Of a DNA stretch of 64,000 nt, positions 48,201 through 62,227 are shown in pieces; position 1 is the first letter of the stretch; the number at the start of each line of letters is the position of its first letter. The stretch is from assembly GCA_013397115.1 (NCBI GenBank), contig VWZW01004375.1, positions 339,913-403,912 on the forward strand. The letters run 5' to 3'. Made by a program: the position numbers and the translations under genes. Below the pieces are notes generated by a model. The model did no database searches and had not been told where the DNA came from. It was given only the letters and a program-made list of their open reading frames with translations. The stretch comes from Edolisoma coerulescens (Eukaryota; Chordata; Aves; Passeriformes; Campephagidae).

Positions 48201-48644
48201 TTAATATGGCATTCCTACATCATGAAATTCTTCCTTCAAACTGTGAACCAGGCAATACTGTAAAAAGTTTGAATGCAGACTACTTAATAATTTATCTAAT
48301 TCAGGAATTGGTTCAAATTTTAGAAAAACTAATTTATTTGAATGTATTTGAACAATATGACTGACATAATGGCATAAATAATAACCTATACAAACTCGGC
48401 ATTCCTCACTAGCATGGATCCCAAAGTAAAGCATCAGTTGTGGAAATGAAGTCACTGCTTCAAGCACCTCTGCCAGCTGTATTATAGATCCAGTCTTCTC
48501 CACTACCTCTGGTGAGCCATTTATGAATTGCAGGGATTCAGCGTCACAGATGAGTGAGCCAGTCTCTGTCAGGAAAGTATCTTCTCTACAGAGAGTTGCA
48601 GAGAGAGAGGGGCAGGCAGAGATGTAATTATTTATGTGGTACAT
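48201..48644 (-). CDS. Candidate coding segment, unidentified (possible terminal exon)
   Basis: I do not recognise the product. A minus-strand frame of 147 codons ends at TAA (48201-48203). A pyrimidine-rich run followed by CTCTCTGTAG makes a plausible acceptor, so an exon could start at 48585. The remaining residues include ETGSLICDAESLQFINGS, VTSFPQLMLYFGIHASEE and EPIPELDKLLSSLHSNFLQY, with balanced, protein-like composition. The interval is AT-rich, where stops should be frequent, so its length is mildly notable. No family, repeat or transmembrane pattern is evident. It would converge with the plus-strand candidate gene whose stop is at 47212. A chance frame or a decayed gene remains quite possible. 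Confidence 0.27.
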   Translation of the reverse strand: MYHINNYISACPSLSATLCREDTFLTETGSLICDAESLQFINGSPEVVEKTGSIIQLAEVLEAVTSFPQLMLYFGIHASEECRVCIGYYLCHYVSHIVQIHSNKLVFLKFEPIPELDKLLSSLHSNFLQYCLVHSLKEEFHDVGMPY

Positions 48645-51600
48645 AGCTCCTTATGATCTCTAATGACTGAAAATACTGGGAATGATTTTAAGTCTCGTTT
48701 TAAAAAGCATCACAAATAATAAGTAGCACAATCCCCTCCTCACAGGACTCTTTCGAGAGCCATCTCATAATGCCAGTCCACACAGCACTGAACATGTAGA
48801 GCTCTGGGAAAATCTTGACATTTATTTAGGTGCTTATAAGGGAGAAGAAATCTTCTGAAAATTTAGTCCCAGCTGCAGGGGGTGCAATGCCTTTAGTAAA
48901 TTCCTACCAATAGCTGGATTGTAAAGCTGGAGATCACACAACAGCCTTGGAGTAAATCAGTATTATGCACTGTTAATCCACACCCACTCTCCAGCCAAAA
49001 CAAATAAAATAAAAGCTCTTAGTGCATTACAGTAATGCAAAGCCCAAGATAATACAGGGAACACTCTCCCATGAGCCAGAATGCCTGTTCAGCTGAGGTT
49101 CTGAGCACTGGTGATCAGAGCATGGCCAAGCACACCCAGAAGGAAGTGTTGGGGAGAGAAAGGGAGGCAGAATAGGAAAAATCCTACCAGAGGCCGGAGG
49201 ACGGTGTCACTCCATCTGTCACACCACATGTGCCAAAACCTTGTAACTCCTACCTGCTCTGTGCTGGTCACAACATTCATGATAACCTGTCCATTGCCTG
49301 CTCTGGCAAGTACCATCTCATCCAGTCAAAACAACTAAATGGCATTTCATTTTCCTGTGCTGCTCTCCCTAAAAGTCCTTTATCAAGAAGCTTGTGGATT
49401 GCTCCTCTTTGGCTCTGGTTAGACCAAATGGCAAGTTGAGATAATTTTGTTCTACAAAATCCTTTTGTATTTATCACCTCTAGTTCCCTACCACCGTCTG
49501 TTTTGTCTGTGCACTGAACACATACTCGGAAGACAAACTCTTAAAGGAGAACAAAATCTTCCGAGGCACAAATTTCTACAGTGCACAGTGAGGAGGTTGC
49601 AAAATGCTTCTGTGAAAATGAGCTCTTAAGCTATGTAGTAGATGAAGTCGTGGGTTTTTATTAGAGAAAAATGATTCTGTTCTACATATATATATATAAA
49701 AATTTAAAAAGCAGATGGTGGTTGTGAAGATGGAGGAGATCAGTATTGTGGTGGCTCCTTTTAGTAGTAACTGAAGATTGATACAATTTGTTGTGGTTTG
49801 GGTCCATTGATAAGGGTTGAAGATGAATAGGTATATACAGAATGAAACTAAATCACAACCATAGCTAGCACGTGATCTGCTCTCTGGAGTCAAAAGGACT
49901 AAATGGGTACTGGCACTGAAGGACCGACCTGCAAAAGAGGGCTTCCAGAATAAAAAGTGATACACATTACACAGCTAAATAGGGTCGAAGATTGTACGGT
50001 TTCATGTTCAGCTCCTGTAAATACATTAGTGTACTTTGATCTCCAGGGCTGCCAAGCCAGCTTCCGCTTTTGTTAGATCAGATGCTTTTTTTGATGAATC
50101 TGCAGTGGATGTGGTGGTTTGTTGGGTATTACACTGAGCTAAAACTACTGAGACAAGCAATTGTGGACCATCTAGGCTGAAGAGCATTAACAATTGAGCT
50201 TTGGTGGCAGTATTTGATAAAAGAAAGATACATTACCCTAACTTTGCTGAAAGGACTGCTAATGTTGTGAAGTATTGGATGTGACTCTGAGGAGAGTATG
50301 AATGTGAACTCGGACTGAATGAGTAAAATGTGAAGAAAGTTAGTTTTGAAATAAATATGAAAATGGTGCAACTGTAGATTTAGCCTGAAAGTTACCTAGA
50401 AAGCTTAGCCTGAATTTTTGCATAGTAACAGAAATGTTACCAGCAATTTGATGAATGTATCATTGCATATGAAAATGTTTGATTAGAAACCAGTGACCAA
50501 CAATGATACAGAGCAGAAGAGATTACACAGAAATGTACTGAGGAATGCAGAAACAACTGGCTCGTATTAATACTGTGACAGCAAATACAGCTAAGCTATC
50601 AAGATAGTAGAAAGGCTTTCTAGCTTTAATACAAATTCCCAAATTATTTTGGCACTGAACTCAGAATTGCACAGGCAGACGCATAGGATGACTCTGAACA
50701 TCTTAGGAACGCAAATAGCTGCTTTTGCTGAAACACGGAAATGCTAACCTTAGTACTAAATGGAAAAAACATGATTTGGGGAGACATCAGTAAAAAAGCC
50801 GAGTGTTGTCAGGTGATGAAATGAGGTCAAAGAAAAAGAAATGTATTTTCTTCTAATGTTTAAGGAGGCAGAACCAAAGCTGAGTTTCAAACTGGCAGAA
50901 AAAAATTGAGGGAGATAAAATGATGCAGGAATCTGACTGAGAGGGCAGCTAAATCAAAGAGGTAAGAATTAATGATCTACCCTGAGGTATAATACACATG
51001 GCACAGTTTAGGTGGCCCAACAGAAGCAGCAAATCAAGCTTAGTGAGGGGTTTGGAATCAGAAAAACTGAAAAGAAAAAAAAAGGATCAATTCATTGCAG
51101 AGGGGGAGAAATTTATAATAAATGGGAAGCAAGTATAATGCAAAGTGAATATGTGGGATTAGCTAGATGTATTGTTTTCTTCTTGAGCAATATGACTGAA
51201 CATTAATATAGCTTCTATGTGTGGAAAAAGTAGCAAGGCTTTGCAGGGAAAGCTTTAATGTCTTATTAAGATATGGTTCTCAACCGAGAACTTGAGGTGA
51301 AACACTGCGGTTGTCACCCCCCTCACCAAAATGATACCGGGGAGACTGAGTTAGACCGGCTGATAGACTCTACTTTCCTACAATACACAGACACCTAAAC
51401 CAAAACCTTTATCTGTCTAATTATCTGCTACAGTTGGTCTAAATTGTGCCCCAAACTGTACAATAATGTCACTAGATCCTCTTTGTCCTTAGTCTGCCAT
51501 AGGCATATGGCACTTGAGGGCAAAAATGAGTTTAGTTTGAATGGGGAAGTAATCCGTTCCCTTTACTGATGTATGTTAATGCTGTTAGAGCGTACACAGA

Positions 51601-54600
51601 AGATACCATATTCTACTTATCTACCTGACTTCATCTCAAGTGCTTTAAAGGATGGTCAGAGTGAAGGAAAACATCAAACAAGAAGCTTTAACTGAGATGA
51701 GAGTATGACTGAAGGGAAAATGCAGGTTAAAATTGTTGATGCTTTTTACAAATTACAGCAACTGAATCATCTATTCCCTTTCCTACTACTGCCGAGTCAA
51801 ACAATGTACAACTGGAACCGAGAGAACTGTCCTTGTGAGAGAAACAGCCTGTGATCATTAATATACAGCTTTTGCTTTCTATACCGTGTCAAGCCATATA
51901 TCCACTTTTACCTGGGTCATAACCGGCCACAACCAGGAGACAGATAGCTTCCTAATGAAATGGAAGCATTATGATATCTAACTTTTATTGCTGTTATTGA
52001 GCCAGCAGACTTCCTCGCTTGCTAGGTCTGTTTCACAGCCTACAAGATAAATCCTTTTGGGTAAAAAGCACTGGAGGAATTAGTGTTATTAGAGACATAT
52101 GTGTATATGCATATTTCTATGTATTCTAAGACTCCTCCTAGCAATTTAAAAAACCTGTTTAAAAGATATACCCAGGGTACAAAAATGATCTCCAGAAATC
52201 CCTTATTGAGCAGTCTTTAATAGTACCTCTTAAGACAATTCCTCTTCCAAAATGGAGACTGCAGCAGGTGTTGGAAATTTGGTTGCCTTTGACTTAAATG
52301 TGTTTGGACTTTCCAGCAATGCAAGAGGTAACACTCTTTCCCTAGTCCAACACGTGCAGTACTAGATGCTTCTGTTCTGAGAGCTCTGAATATATTATCC
52401 TTCACAAAGGGAGAAGAGGTGAGAGTTTCAGCCCTTTTGCTCCTTTACTCCAGATAAAAGGGAAAGAGTAAATTAAAGCCACTCTCAGTATCCTTTGCCC
52501 AGCTGATAGAGATTGCTGGAAGCACAGCAGAAACCATCTGTGCAGGTTCCATTTTCCCTGTGGAATGTATTGGCAAGTACAGGGCTTGGTGTGGCAAGGC
52601 AAGGAAAAAACCACCAGTCTGGGGAAGATAACCTTGGAATGTTTATGAACACTGCAGGACTTTCTTAATTATATCATTGACTTCTCCAGCACCTCAAATC
52701 AGGGTGATCTAAAGCTCTAGGACAGCTTCTGACTCTGGAATAACTGTGATTTTTGTCTTTTTAATTACGTTATTGGCAAAATATAGAATCAATTAGAATC
52801 ACATGAAACAGGGAGGAAACATCCTGGCATTTAAGTTACTTGGAGACAGGAGAGATTTCCTAAATACAACAATAAATATGAAATTTAAAGTACAATTATT
52901 TTTTTAATTCAGTAAGTGGAAACATAGTAAGGAGGAACTCTTGACTTGTTGAATGACTTGAATTGCAAAAACCTAAAAGCTACAGAGAAAATAAACAGCA
53001 AACAGAAAAAATTCAATTGAACCAGAGGAAACTGTTAGAATAGAAATAGCTCTTTGGGTTATTCTTCTAGAGCCTGACTGTTTTTTATGACCAACATATA
53101 TTTCTGCACGTTCCCTCTTTCACTTCCTTTCTTTCTTCTAAATGTTGGGAGTGAGGAACATGTGAGGGTCAATGGAGAGTGCACTGTGGCTGTATGTGAA
53201 TGGATTGTGAAACTTCCTGAAGTGCTTATGTCCAGGCTAGGCTAGAGTACTTGCAATAATTATACATTACTCCTAATATATTTATTCATGTTGGTGGCAA
53301 GATTTACTTGGAGGGAAATGTTAACAGGTGTTTGGTGGAGGAAGAGAATAATACTTGCAAACTAGAAATTCCTGGAAATGGCTGATATGGTCAATCTCAC
53401 AACTGGAGCGGGCTCTTCTGAAGTGACAGATGTGATGTCTCCGCCAGACAGAAGGAAGAGCAGTGAGTCAAATCATGTCCACCTTTCCTTCCCATGACAG
53501 TATTAATTTTCTTTCATTCCATAAGGATCTCTAATCCATGCCAGCTGCATCTGCCTTTTAAATCCTACTTCAAAACGAACTTTTCACTGCAATGCCTGAA
53601 GGAAACACCTTGCCAAAGGAACCTAGCTTGATAGGTAATTTGAGAGATGACTTTATTTATAGTTAAAGAGATCATACATAAACCAGACCTAGTAGTAACC
53701 AAAACTCCTTTGATTCACAACTATCCCATTGTGCATGGTTCTGTGAACATATGAGTGTCCTACTAATGCTCGTATCTTCTCCTCTCTTCCCCTTTTCATT
53801 GCTTACCACCTTAATAATTGTATTGCTTCTTAAATTAAGTCTGCTACAAATCTGATCAGTATTTTAGTTTTGGGTCTTCTCTGGATCAGTCTTGGATTGT
53901 GCTTTGGAAACCTCTCGTTTCCCTGCACATCTTAAAGCATTTGATGCATGAGCCTCGTTACTGCAAATGGATCATTTCAGCAGTATGGGTTGGACTCATC
54001 TCACCTGTCTTCACCTCCTAACATATAAATCTGAGTCGAGAGAGAGATAAGAATCATTAAGATGCCATTCAGACTTATCTGTGACCTGTACTCTAAAGTA
54101 GGTTACATTATTGACAGCTCAGGTTTGGTCTCCCCCAGGACCACAGCACAAGCAAATGGCCACTGGATGTATGTAGATGTACATATTACATACATATATA
54201 CATATATATGTATATACAGGTATTTGTTTGGAAGGTCACCCTAGGAAGCAAAAATCATTCAGAAACTTACAGTGTTTTGTTAGGAAAAATGGATGGGTTT
54301 GTTGAGTTGGATCAAAAGCAGAGGAAGTTCAGGTGAAATGATGGTGCTGAAGGGATTGCGGTGGGGTGCAGTGATCGAGGAAGAGTATCAGCCAAAGAGA
54401 ACAGTGAACTCATTTCTGGAGGCTTCTATGGGTATATTTAAGCATGGGATGCATATATTATCTGTAGATTCATACATCACACTGGAATGAGCAGGATGCA
54501 GACAGATATTTGAAATACAGATTTGATATCAACAGAAATGAAAGATGAATAACCCTAAAATCCCTAAATATAAAAGGACATTTGTCATGGCTGCAGCAGG

Positions 54601-55435
54601 AAGTGAACCACAGGAATGTAGATAGAATTATACCCAGTGATGAATTTCATATGGTAGGAAAACATGGGAGTTTAGTACCTCTGTCAATGTGTGAAAACAT
54701 ACATTTCTTAAAGATTCATTTCTTTTACATACTCTACAGGTCTGCTGTGACTCCATTGTTTTACAGTCACAGCATGGCACAAACAGAAAGCTTGAGTGTT
54801 CCTGTTTCATTGAACTTTCTCGTTTGTCCACAGTTTGCAGCAGATTTGGCAGTGGTGTGTTTTAGCAGCTGAGATTCTCCAGGCAGGAGAAGGAATTATG
54901 TGGGGGAGGGGGAGCAACAAAAAGCTAATTCTGAGGCTGCTTTAACAAAAAGAAAGGCTAAAATGTTCCAGTCGTTAAAGTAAAGATATTTAGAAGCCTT
55001 CCTAAAGGACACATTTAATTCCTGATTCAGAACAAGACTATTCTACCACTTAACCTACAAGTTTATGTGAGACTTAAATGATACACAGTATGTCCAAAGA
55101 GTTACAACTTCCATCGTGCATTGAATGGTGCATAAAGACATTAATATTTCTGAGGTAAACATATAATTGGTGTTCTCAGTATCTTGCTTTTATAGATGCA
55201 AAATCAATACCTATTTTAGGCAACTATTTATTTACTCATACTAGTACTTTTACAATAACAGACATTTAAAGAATCATAAGATAACACTTCCAGTATGTCT
55301 AGAAGAACTAAAAGAAAATAATGTATTGTTAAACAAAATTATCAATGTTTGAGGGTTTTGACAACTGTAGAAATAACACTTTCACAGGCAGCACTATTAA
55401 ATAATTTTAATTTGCAATAATAGTGGGGTTCAGGT
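48645..55435. other. Noncoding DNA
   Basis: No gene or known repeat family was recognised. TA-rich patches lie near 49684-49700, 52100-52125 and 54181-54218. Between 50380 and 54060 open frames are few and short. The stretch near 51290-51360 has a different, less AT-rich texture but matches nothing I know. Confidence 0.5.
54181..54218. repeat. TA/CATA microsatellite
   Basis: An imperfect TA-rich tract with interspersed C and G. It is partly self-complementary. Confidence 0.8.
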
Positions 55436-55458
55436 TCTCTAATGTGAAACATTAGAGA
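55436..55458. repeat. Perfect 9-bp inverted repeat
   Basis: TCTCTAATG (55436-55444) and CATTAGAGA (55450-55458) pair perfectly around a 5-base loop. It is too short for a microRNA precursor, and no flanking duplication suggests an insertion. Confidence 0.85.
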
Positions 55459-56532
55459 CCTGTGAAAACATCTACAAAAATATTGAGAGAACATTTACTT
55501 TGTGGCAATACTAATCCTAGGTGATAGACAGTGTTCTCAAGGCTTTTTTTGATGACAAAGACAGCAATAATGCTTCTTCATAAATAGCTGGATAATGACA
55601 ACAATCTGCAAAATCCAAAGTCATTAAAAAAAAAATCTACATTCAGAGAACACAGTCCTCACTTTTTTTGAAAGATAGTTTCTTTATTGTGACTTTTTCT
55701 GTTTTGATTGAGTCAGATGCCAACAAATTTCTTTTGGGATCTATTCTTTAAAAACCGAGAACAAATTATTAGCAGAAGCCAGCAGCAAAATAACAACAGT
55801 GTACCGTTTGCCATAACAAACCTGAGAAATAACTACCAGACCCCTTATGCATCTTTACTTTCTCCATGTTTTTTCTCCTGAAGAGCAGGATCATCAATTC
55901 CATGCAGATGCCAGGGCACAGCTCCTTACTCATAGCAGGACTTGGTTCAGCACAGCAGCAATAGAGAACATTGATTTACACTCTCTTAATGGGCCAACTG
56001 GCAATCCCTGGGACTGGAGGAAACCAGCACAGCCTCTATATTAATCTTGAATAGCATCATTTTGCCCTCAGGACATCAAATACTGCTGACCTCTTGTAAG
56101 TGTGACCCACATTTTGTGATCAGGGCCAAGAAATACACATCAGTCTCAAATCAGCATTCTTCAGTGTCACAACCCCATTAGAATTGGCATAAACAAAAGC
56201 AAGAAGCACCACTTCCCCCTTCCCACCTCCTGGCTTCCTCCTAGGATGGCTGTGGGCATAAAATGAAGATCATTAAAGAGGACTTTTGTATTAATGATTG
56301 AGTGTATGTTACAGTAATCAGATAATGGCTATATCAGCTTTCATTAGAAGTCTCAAGAAACCCATCTTTGCTATGCATGATAAAGTAATTTCTTCTAGAT
56401 ACTTTGACAACATTGTTGATTAAAGCCTTAATGTTCACTTTATACCTATAAGGCCAATTGTTTTTTGGTCAGTTTATTGCTTTGTGTAACAGCAAACCTG
56501 AATATTAAATGGACTTGGGAAGTGTTAAGGAA
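55459..56532. other. Noncoding DNA
   Basis: Nothing was recognised. Open frames are short, and no repeat family was identified. Confidence 0.5.
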
Positions 56533-56559
56533 AACTCCACATACTGAGTATGTGGAGTT
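56533..56559. repeat. 27-bp near-perfect palindrome
   Basis: AACTCCACATACT at 56533-56545 and AGTATGTGGAGTT at 56547-56559 are exact reverse complements separated by a single G. Thirteen-base arms with almost no loop are unusual by chance. It could extrude as a cruciform, bind a dimeric factor, or be a replication-slippage product. Confidence 0.95.
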
Positions 56560-59500
56560 CTACCCTGAAGTGTTTTCAAGGGTGTTACAGATAGATAGAT
56601 TGACAGACAGACTTGCATACAGTCCAGGTATAAAAGAAATAATCCTGTTACTTGATCTCAATTATCAGCTAAAATATCTTGGGCCATTAAGAACCAAGAG
56701 TAATAAAATGATAACATTAATTAACAATGGGCATTTCTGTCATCCTGCTTAGAGTAATGCTTTTGCAACTTGGAATTGAGCAGATTCAGCAGAGCAATGA
56801 TAACAAACAAATGTTGAAGAATGAAGGTATATTGGTCCTTGTTCAATTGGCTGATAAAATCTCCTGGTCCGCCTATAGCATGTTTTAACAAGATTGCTGC
56901 GCTCAGGGCTTTGTTTCTTCTGTTCTGCAGATGCAGTGTAAAGCAGGTATGTGACTCCTCAAGGGGGCTAAAGTTACACCCAGAAAGGGTTGGAGCACTC
57001 AGTGAAACGTGCCCGCCATTCCGAGCACGTAGGACGGTGTGCCGGGAATCGCAGGGAATCAGGCCGGCACACGGGTGCGTGAGTGAGAGGCGAGAGGGCT
57101 GTCTCTGGGGGCTCATCTCAGCAGCACAGCACCGGCTGCCATGATAACAACTCTTGCTGGCAGGAGAGAGCAGCTTAAAATATTTGTGTGACAGCACATT
57201 TGGACAGAATTGCACATGCGTGAGAAAGGATAGCTATCTTGTTGAAACAAGAAAGTTTGCTCACGTCCCTTGTGGTTCCTTCTGTGTATTGTTCTGCCCT
57301 GATTTTCTTGTTAAATCATCACAATACTGTTTATCCATATTTCTTCCACTCTTACCGGTTTGTGGGGTTTTTGTGTTTGCTTTTCACTGTGTTTATTCTT
57401 GTTCTTCCCAAGTCCAGTAGCTCACATTTTGTTGCCATTTTTGGGACTGTAGTGTATTCTGACCACACATTGGCATCTGGAATGTCATTTCCCTTTCCCA
57501 GCATCCTCTTTCTTGAACCTCTGGGTCCAGAGCTGTAACTAGGTGAATATTGAAAAGCACTCAGGCAAACAGGGTAACAGTGGTAAAATGATGGAAACTG
57601 GTATTATCTAAACCTCAGCAATTACCTTCTCTGTGAGACCAATGCCTGCTGCTGAATGTCCTGCCTTACAAAAGAGGTGCTTAGTTGTGATCATCCAAAT
57701 GCCAGACACTGTGCTGTCAGTATCAAGCTACTTGCAGCATCTTTTAAACCACCTGATGTGTGGAGAAGCCAGCTGGCCTCTGTACCCCTATTCATCTGTA
57801 GATACTTCTGAAATCAGAGAAAGAAGCAGGTTCTGGGGACATCAGCACAGGATCAACAGTACTCCTCTGGGGTCATCCATCAGTCCTACACTGTGCAGCA
57901 GTGGAGTCCCATTTTTATGCCTTCTGACAGTAAAGCCAAAGGATGATTAACATGACCTCAGGGAACAGTAAGGGAAATGGCCATCCACTGCCCACTGATG
58001 CTTATTGTAAGTCAGAATGATGGCCTATAGAAGGATACGAGTGTTTCTGGCACTGAGACCATCTTTGAGTCATGAGTGATTGTCATTCTTCCCAATGAAG
58101 CCTTAACCATAAATAGTAGTAGTATGTGAAATCAAGTATTTAATAACATAAGCTTATTCCAGACTAGCCTTAACAGTGAAAATGTGGCAACAGATGAGGG
58201 GAGCAAAGCATTAACAAAACTGGATAGTAAAATATACATGTCTTTTGTCAGAGTGTGAGAACTGAGATGAAAGCAGAATCTCTGGCTATTTCAATGAGAA
58301 GGTAGCCAAAGCTATGCAACATCACAACTACAGAGAAAAGACTTTTCTCTAGAGAAAAACCCTACTCAAGTTTTCCTTCCTATAGAAACTACCTGAAGCA
58401 GATATTATTTTTCCTTTGTTGTTTTATGAGGTACTGAAAAAGTTTGATGTACTTACTGTTTTGGTTTCTTCCAGATGCTCTTCCAGACCAACAGAATAGT
58501 TTGATGTAGCTATCCTGGACATCCCAGGGCCAAAGTCACAGCTCAGTGGTATGAGCTTGATTTTCATTGCTGTATTTACCAGAGGTGTTTGATCACAGTG
58601 ATATGAAAACCTGCCATAAGATGACTGTCATTCGTCTGAAGATGGTGTTAAATTGACAAAACTCTGCTTTTTGAGTGAAGTCTTTACTCTCCCCAGTTTA
58701 CTGAATGTGAAAGCAGAACTAGCTCATCAAAAACTTACATACAGAGGTAAAGCAAAACCAGTCACTTCTAAGACAAGTACCAAGATTCAAAAGGCAGCCA
58801 AGCCAAGAAGGTAGAACCTCCAGAATGTTTGCAAAGGTCACAGACTAAAGTGCTGGAGATCTAGGAGGTGCCTGAGTTGAGCTTGTCCATGAAATCCTTA
58901 CTCTACCAGTTCTGTACATATGTCTGATTGCATATGAGTCTCCCCACAGGATTGCTTCCTCATTTAGTCGCTGGTCTGTTCTCAGCATGTGTCTTTTCTT
59001 CCTTCACACAGTTGCCCCAACTCCACACAACCGTATTCCAAAACTGGAATTCCAAATTCCATATTTCTACAGGTTCTCTCTGTGATACCTATATGCTTCT
59101 CATGCATCAATGAGTCGGTGTCCATACTCTGGGATATCTTCCTTGCTTTGATAATCCGATAAGAGAGATCACTAAATTTGAATGCTCTGTGGCTGATGGT
59201 GACCTTTTGCTACTCACATCACTTACCAGTTTCAGTGCAGGGAATGTGTCTACAGAGGGAACCTTATTCAAAGATCAGCCAGAATTAGACACTTTGGAGA
59301 ATTTTACCGTATTGCACTTCTAGCAATTCTCTTGTGTGTGAATGAAGATTTCTTTCTTATAGCTCAGAAATTTGTGCAATTTGGCCAAATGAGGTATGTT
59401 TATGATGACCAAATTTCAAACTTTTTGCTTCTAAGTGCAAAGGCATTACAGCTCCTTAGAAAAGTAGTTTTTAGATAGTTATTATTTTAGCACAGAAAGT

Positions 59501-62227
59501 GTGTTAGTTAAGAATGAACTCTGGAAACCAGCTGAATGGTTTTATAGAGTGCATACCTCTCAAACAGGGAACTTTTAGTTCAAAGAGATAAAACTTGACA
59601 AATTGAGAAGTATCTGAAAATAGGGCCCAAAAGGAAGGAAAAACTGTCAGGCATCCTGAACTCTCAGCAATGATTCAAACCTTTCTCACAGGTTTTCTGG
59701 GGACACGCAAGCCCTGAAAGAACAAATACACTTTCTGAGTAGCTGCCCAAGAGGAGTGTTGGTGCCATGCCATTTGAAAAAAAAACAGAATGCAGCCTTA
59801 GCACTGAGAAGCCCAAAAGCTGATTAGGTGAACAAGCCCGTGCTTACTCTGTATTGGCCAGGGAGTGCTTATTCTAAAGCCCCTTGTTAGTTGCTGGCAT
59901 GACATCTCTGGCTTGACATTTATATTCATACAGCATTCACAGGGTAAAAGCCACTCCAGTCCCCCTCCAAGAAAGGGCGGTTCTTAAGAACCATAAAGAA
60001 ACGAAACTGTAGGACTGACACATGGGTTGTCAGTCACAGGGGAGTGAAACCTGGAGGTACTGAGTTGATCTAAACAAATCCAGGTCGTTCTAGTAGCCAG
60101 CTCTTCAGACCCAGGTTTCAGAGCTCTCCATCTGTGTCCTGTCAGAGTCCCAGTATCGAGACAATGAGGATCCTGTGTGTTTTCTTTTTCCTGGGCACTG
60201 CTGTTTCTCATCTGGCAGCATCCTATCAAATGCAGAGCTGCGTTGTTGACTTGCATCAGTGACGGATCGAGCCCTCTGGGAGTCAGCATAATTGGAGATC
60301 AGCAATCTGGATTCCTGCCTAGGAAGCATCAGGAAAGCGTCTGTACCTGAAGCAGAATCAAACCATATTCAAAGTAATGGGAATGTTTAAGCTGTGATAA
60401 CTTAAAAAAAATCCCTCTGCTACATTATTTTAGTAAATATTTGTAGGTGTCTGTAATAGGGGGTAATCGCTGCATTTCCTTTCAAACTAAAGGAGAGCAG
60501 TTTTCAGTAATATTGGATGAAAGCAAGGAATTCTAATGGATGGGTTTAACCTGATTTTTGCTGGCAGATAGTGCTTTTCAGCAGTTCTCAGGTGTCTCTT
60601 CTTGCAGCACACAAAAATTAGTTTGTGCCTGGCTTTTCCCTTTACTGATACAAGAATTCCACAGTAGCTGGCAAGCAGTGAAGCATCCTCCTTTATCAGG
60701 GAGCGGGGATGGGTTGCATGTGTGAAAATCAAGAGGGGCAGGTATGAGGGAGGTGAATAGGATGTGTATGGCTGCAACTATGAGAAGGGAGGAATGGTAC
60801 ATCAGTGCCAGCAGGAAGGTGAGCATCTACAGAGGAAGGAAGGAAGGAGGGTGCCTGGCACTGCTGTAAATCACAGAGATGAACTTCAGCTCAGAGAGGC
60901 TGGGTTTGGTATCACGGCAGTGCAAACAGACAGCTTTCAGGTTAGGTTGGAGCCCCAGTCCCAGAGAGTCCGTGAAATAATTTGTAGCTCAAAGGATGTT
61001 AAAGAGCTATGAGGGATTGCAGGCAACTGGGGTGCAGGTGTGCTCTTATGGCTGTGGATGGTGTACAAGACGTTTCCATGTGTTTTCACGTGTTGCACCA
61101 ATGAAGTAAAAAGAATTTCGTTTGGGAATTTTGAGAAAAGTTTTGCATCTCTTCTTTAATTTACCCTCATCTGAGAAGGGAAGGACCGTACATTCAGAGT
61201 GCCCACAAGACTGGTGCTAGAAGAAAGGCTGTGCCAGAAATGTGTTTCTTCTTGAGGGTGGAAAACAGCTGAGCCACTATTCCATTTTCATCAAGGGATG
61301 AGGCACAGAGCTGGGGGCAAGTAAAGGGATGTGGTCCTGCATGAAAACCTTCCATTTCCATTTCAAGGTGGGAGGTTTCCGAATGAGAAAGTGAGGGGAG
61401 CAGAGGCAGCTACTTTTCCAGTCCCCATCCACAGTTTTTCTGTAACAAAGGCCCACACCCCAGCGTTAGCCTGCTCAGGATGTGTGCCGCGTGGACCACC
61501 CAGAGGAGAACCAGAGTTGCAGCATGTGCGGTTTAGAGCTCTTGGCCCCAGCAGAAGGGAACCCAAACACAGCAACAGAGTCAGAGTCTAGCCCTGACAG
61601 TGGATCCATGAGCTTTAAGAGGCCTGGGAAAAGAGCACAAAAAAGGAAAGAGTAATAATATTAGAAAAAAAACCCAAAACTCCAGCTCACAGTCTAATGA
61701 ACTGCTGCATTCCCAAGGGCTTGCTTCACCTCCTTTTTCTAATTCTGGTGCAATGCTTATAATGGTTGATGGATCTGGGTAGGTTTACAGTGGTCACTTA
61801 GTAGATACACACTAGGGTCAGTAACAGAATGAAGGAGAACTGAATGTGGATTTCAGTTTGTTTCTTTTTTTTGCAACTTTCTTTCAGAACAACCTCAATA
61901 TTTACAAAGGCAGGGAAGCTCCCCTGTTCCCATGTCACAACATACTGCTCTAGCTGTATTCCTGCTAAAAATGAAATGCGAATGGTTTCTGAACAAAAAT
62001 CAGAGCCAGTGATTTTTAAGTTTCTGTCCCTCCTGTCAAAGTACAGATTATGGTGAAAAGGATAATTGTAATTGCTTTCTTAGCACTCATCATGAGACAG
62101 TTGTAGCTACCTCACTGATAGACTCCTGAACATAACAGTCCTCCTCAGCTCCCAGGCTCAGGGCAGAATGCAGGATAAAACAGATTTGTATCCAGAAACA
62201 AAACAAAACCCATAAATTCCACCTCTT
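56560..62227. other. Noncoding DNA
   Basis: No gene or repeat was recognised. A short GATA-like tract (AGATAGATAGATTGACAGAC) lies near 56591 and a GGAA-type tract near 60834-60850. A 164-codon minus frame (56721-57215) and a 107-codon plus frame (56821-57144) overlap, so at most one could be real, and neither shows a domain. Confidence 0.5.

Noticed and set aside
54006..54031. 26-bp minus-strand segment between an acceptor-like CTCGACTCAG and a donor-like GACAG|GTGAGA
   Set aside because: It would be a microexon with no supported neighbours; isolated splice-like words of this kind are common by chance.
56721..57215. 164-codon minus frame
   Set aside because: It overlaps plus-strand frames, and no domain, signal or splice structure could be recognised.
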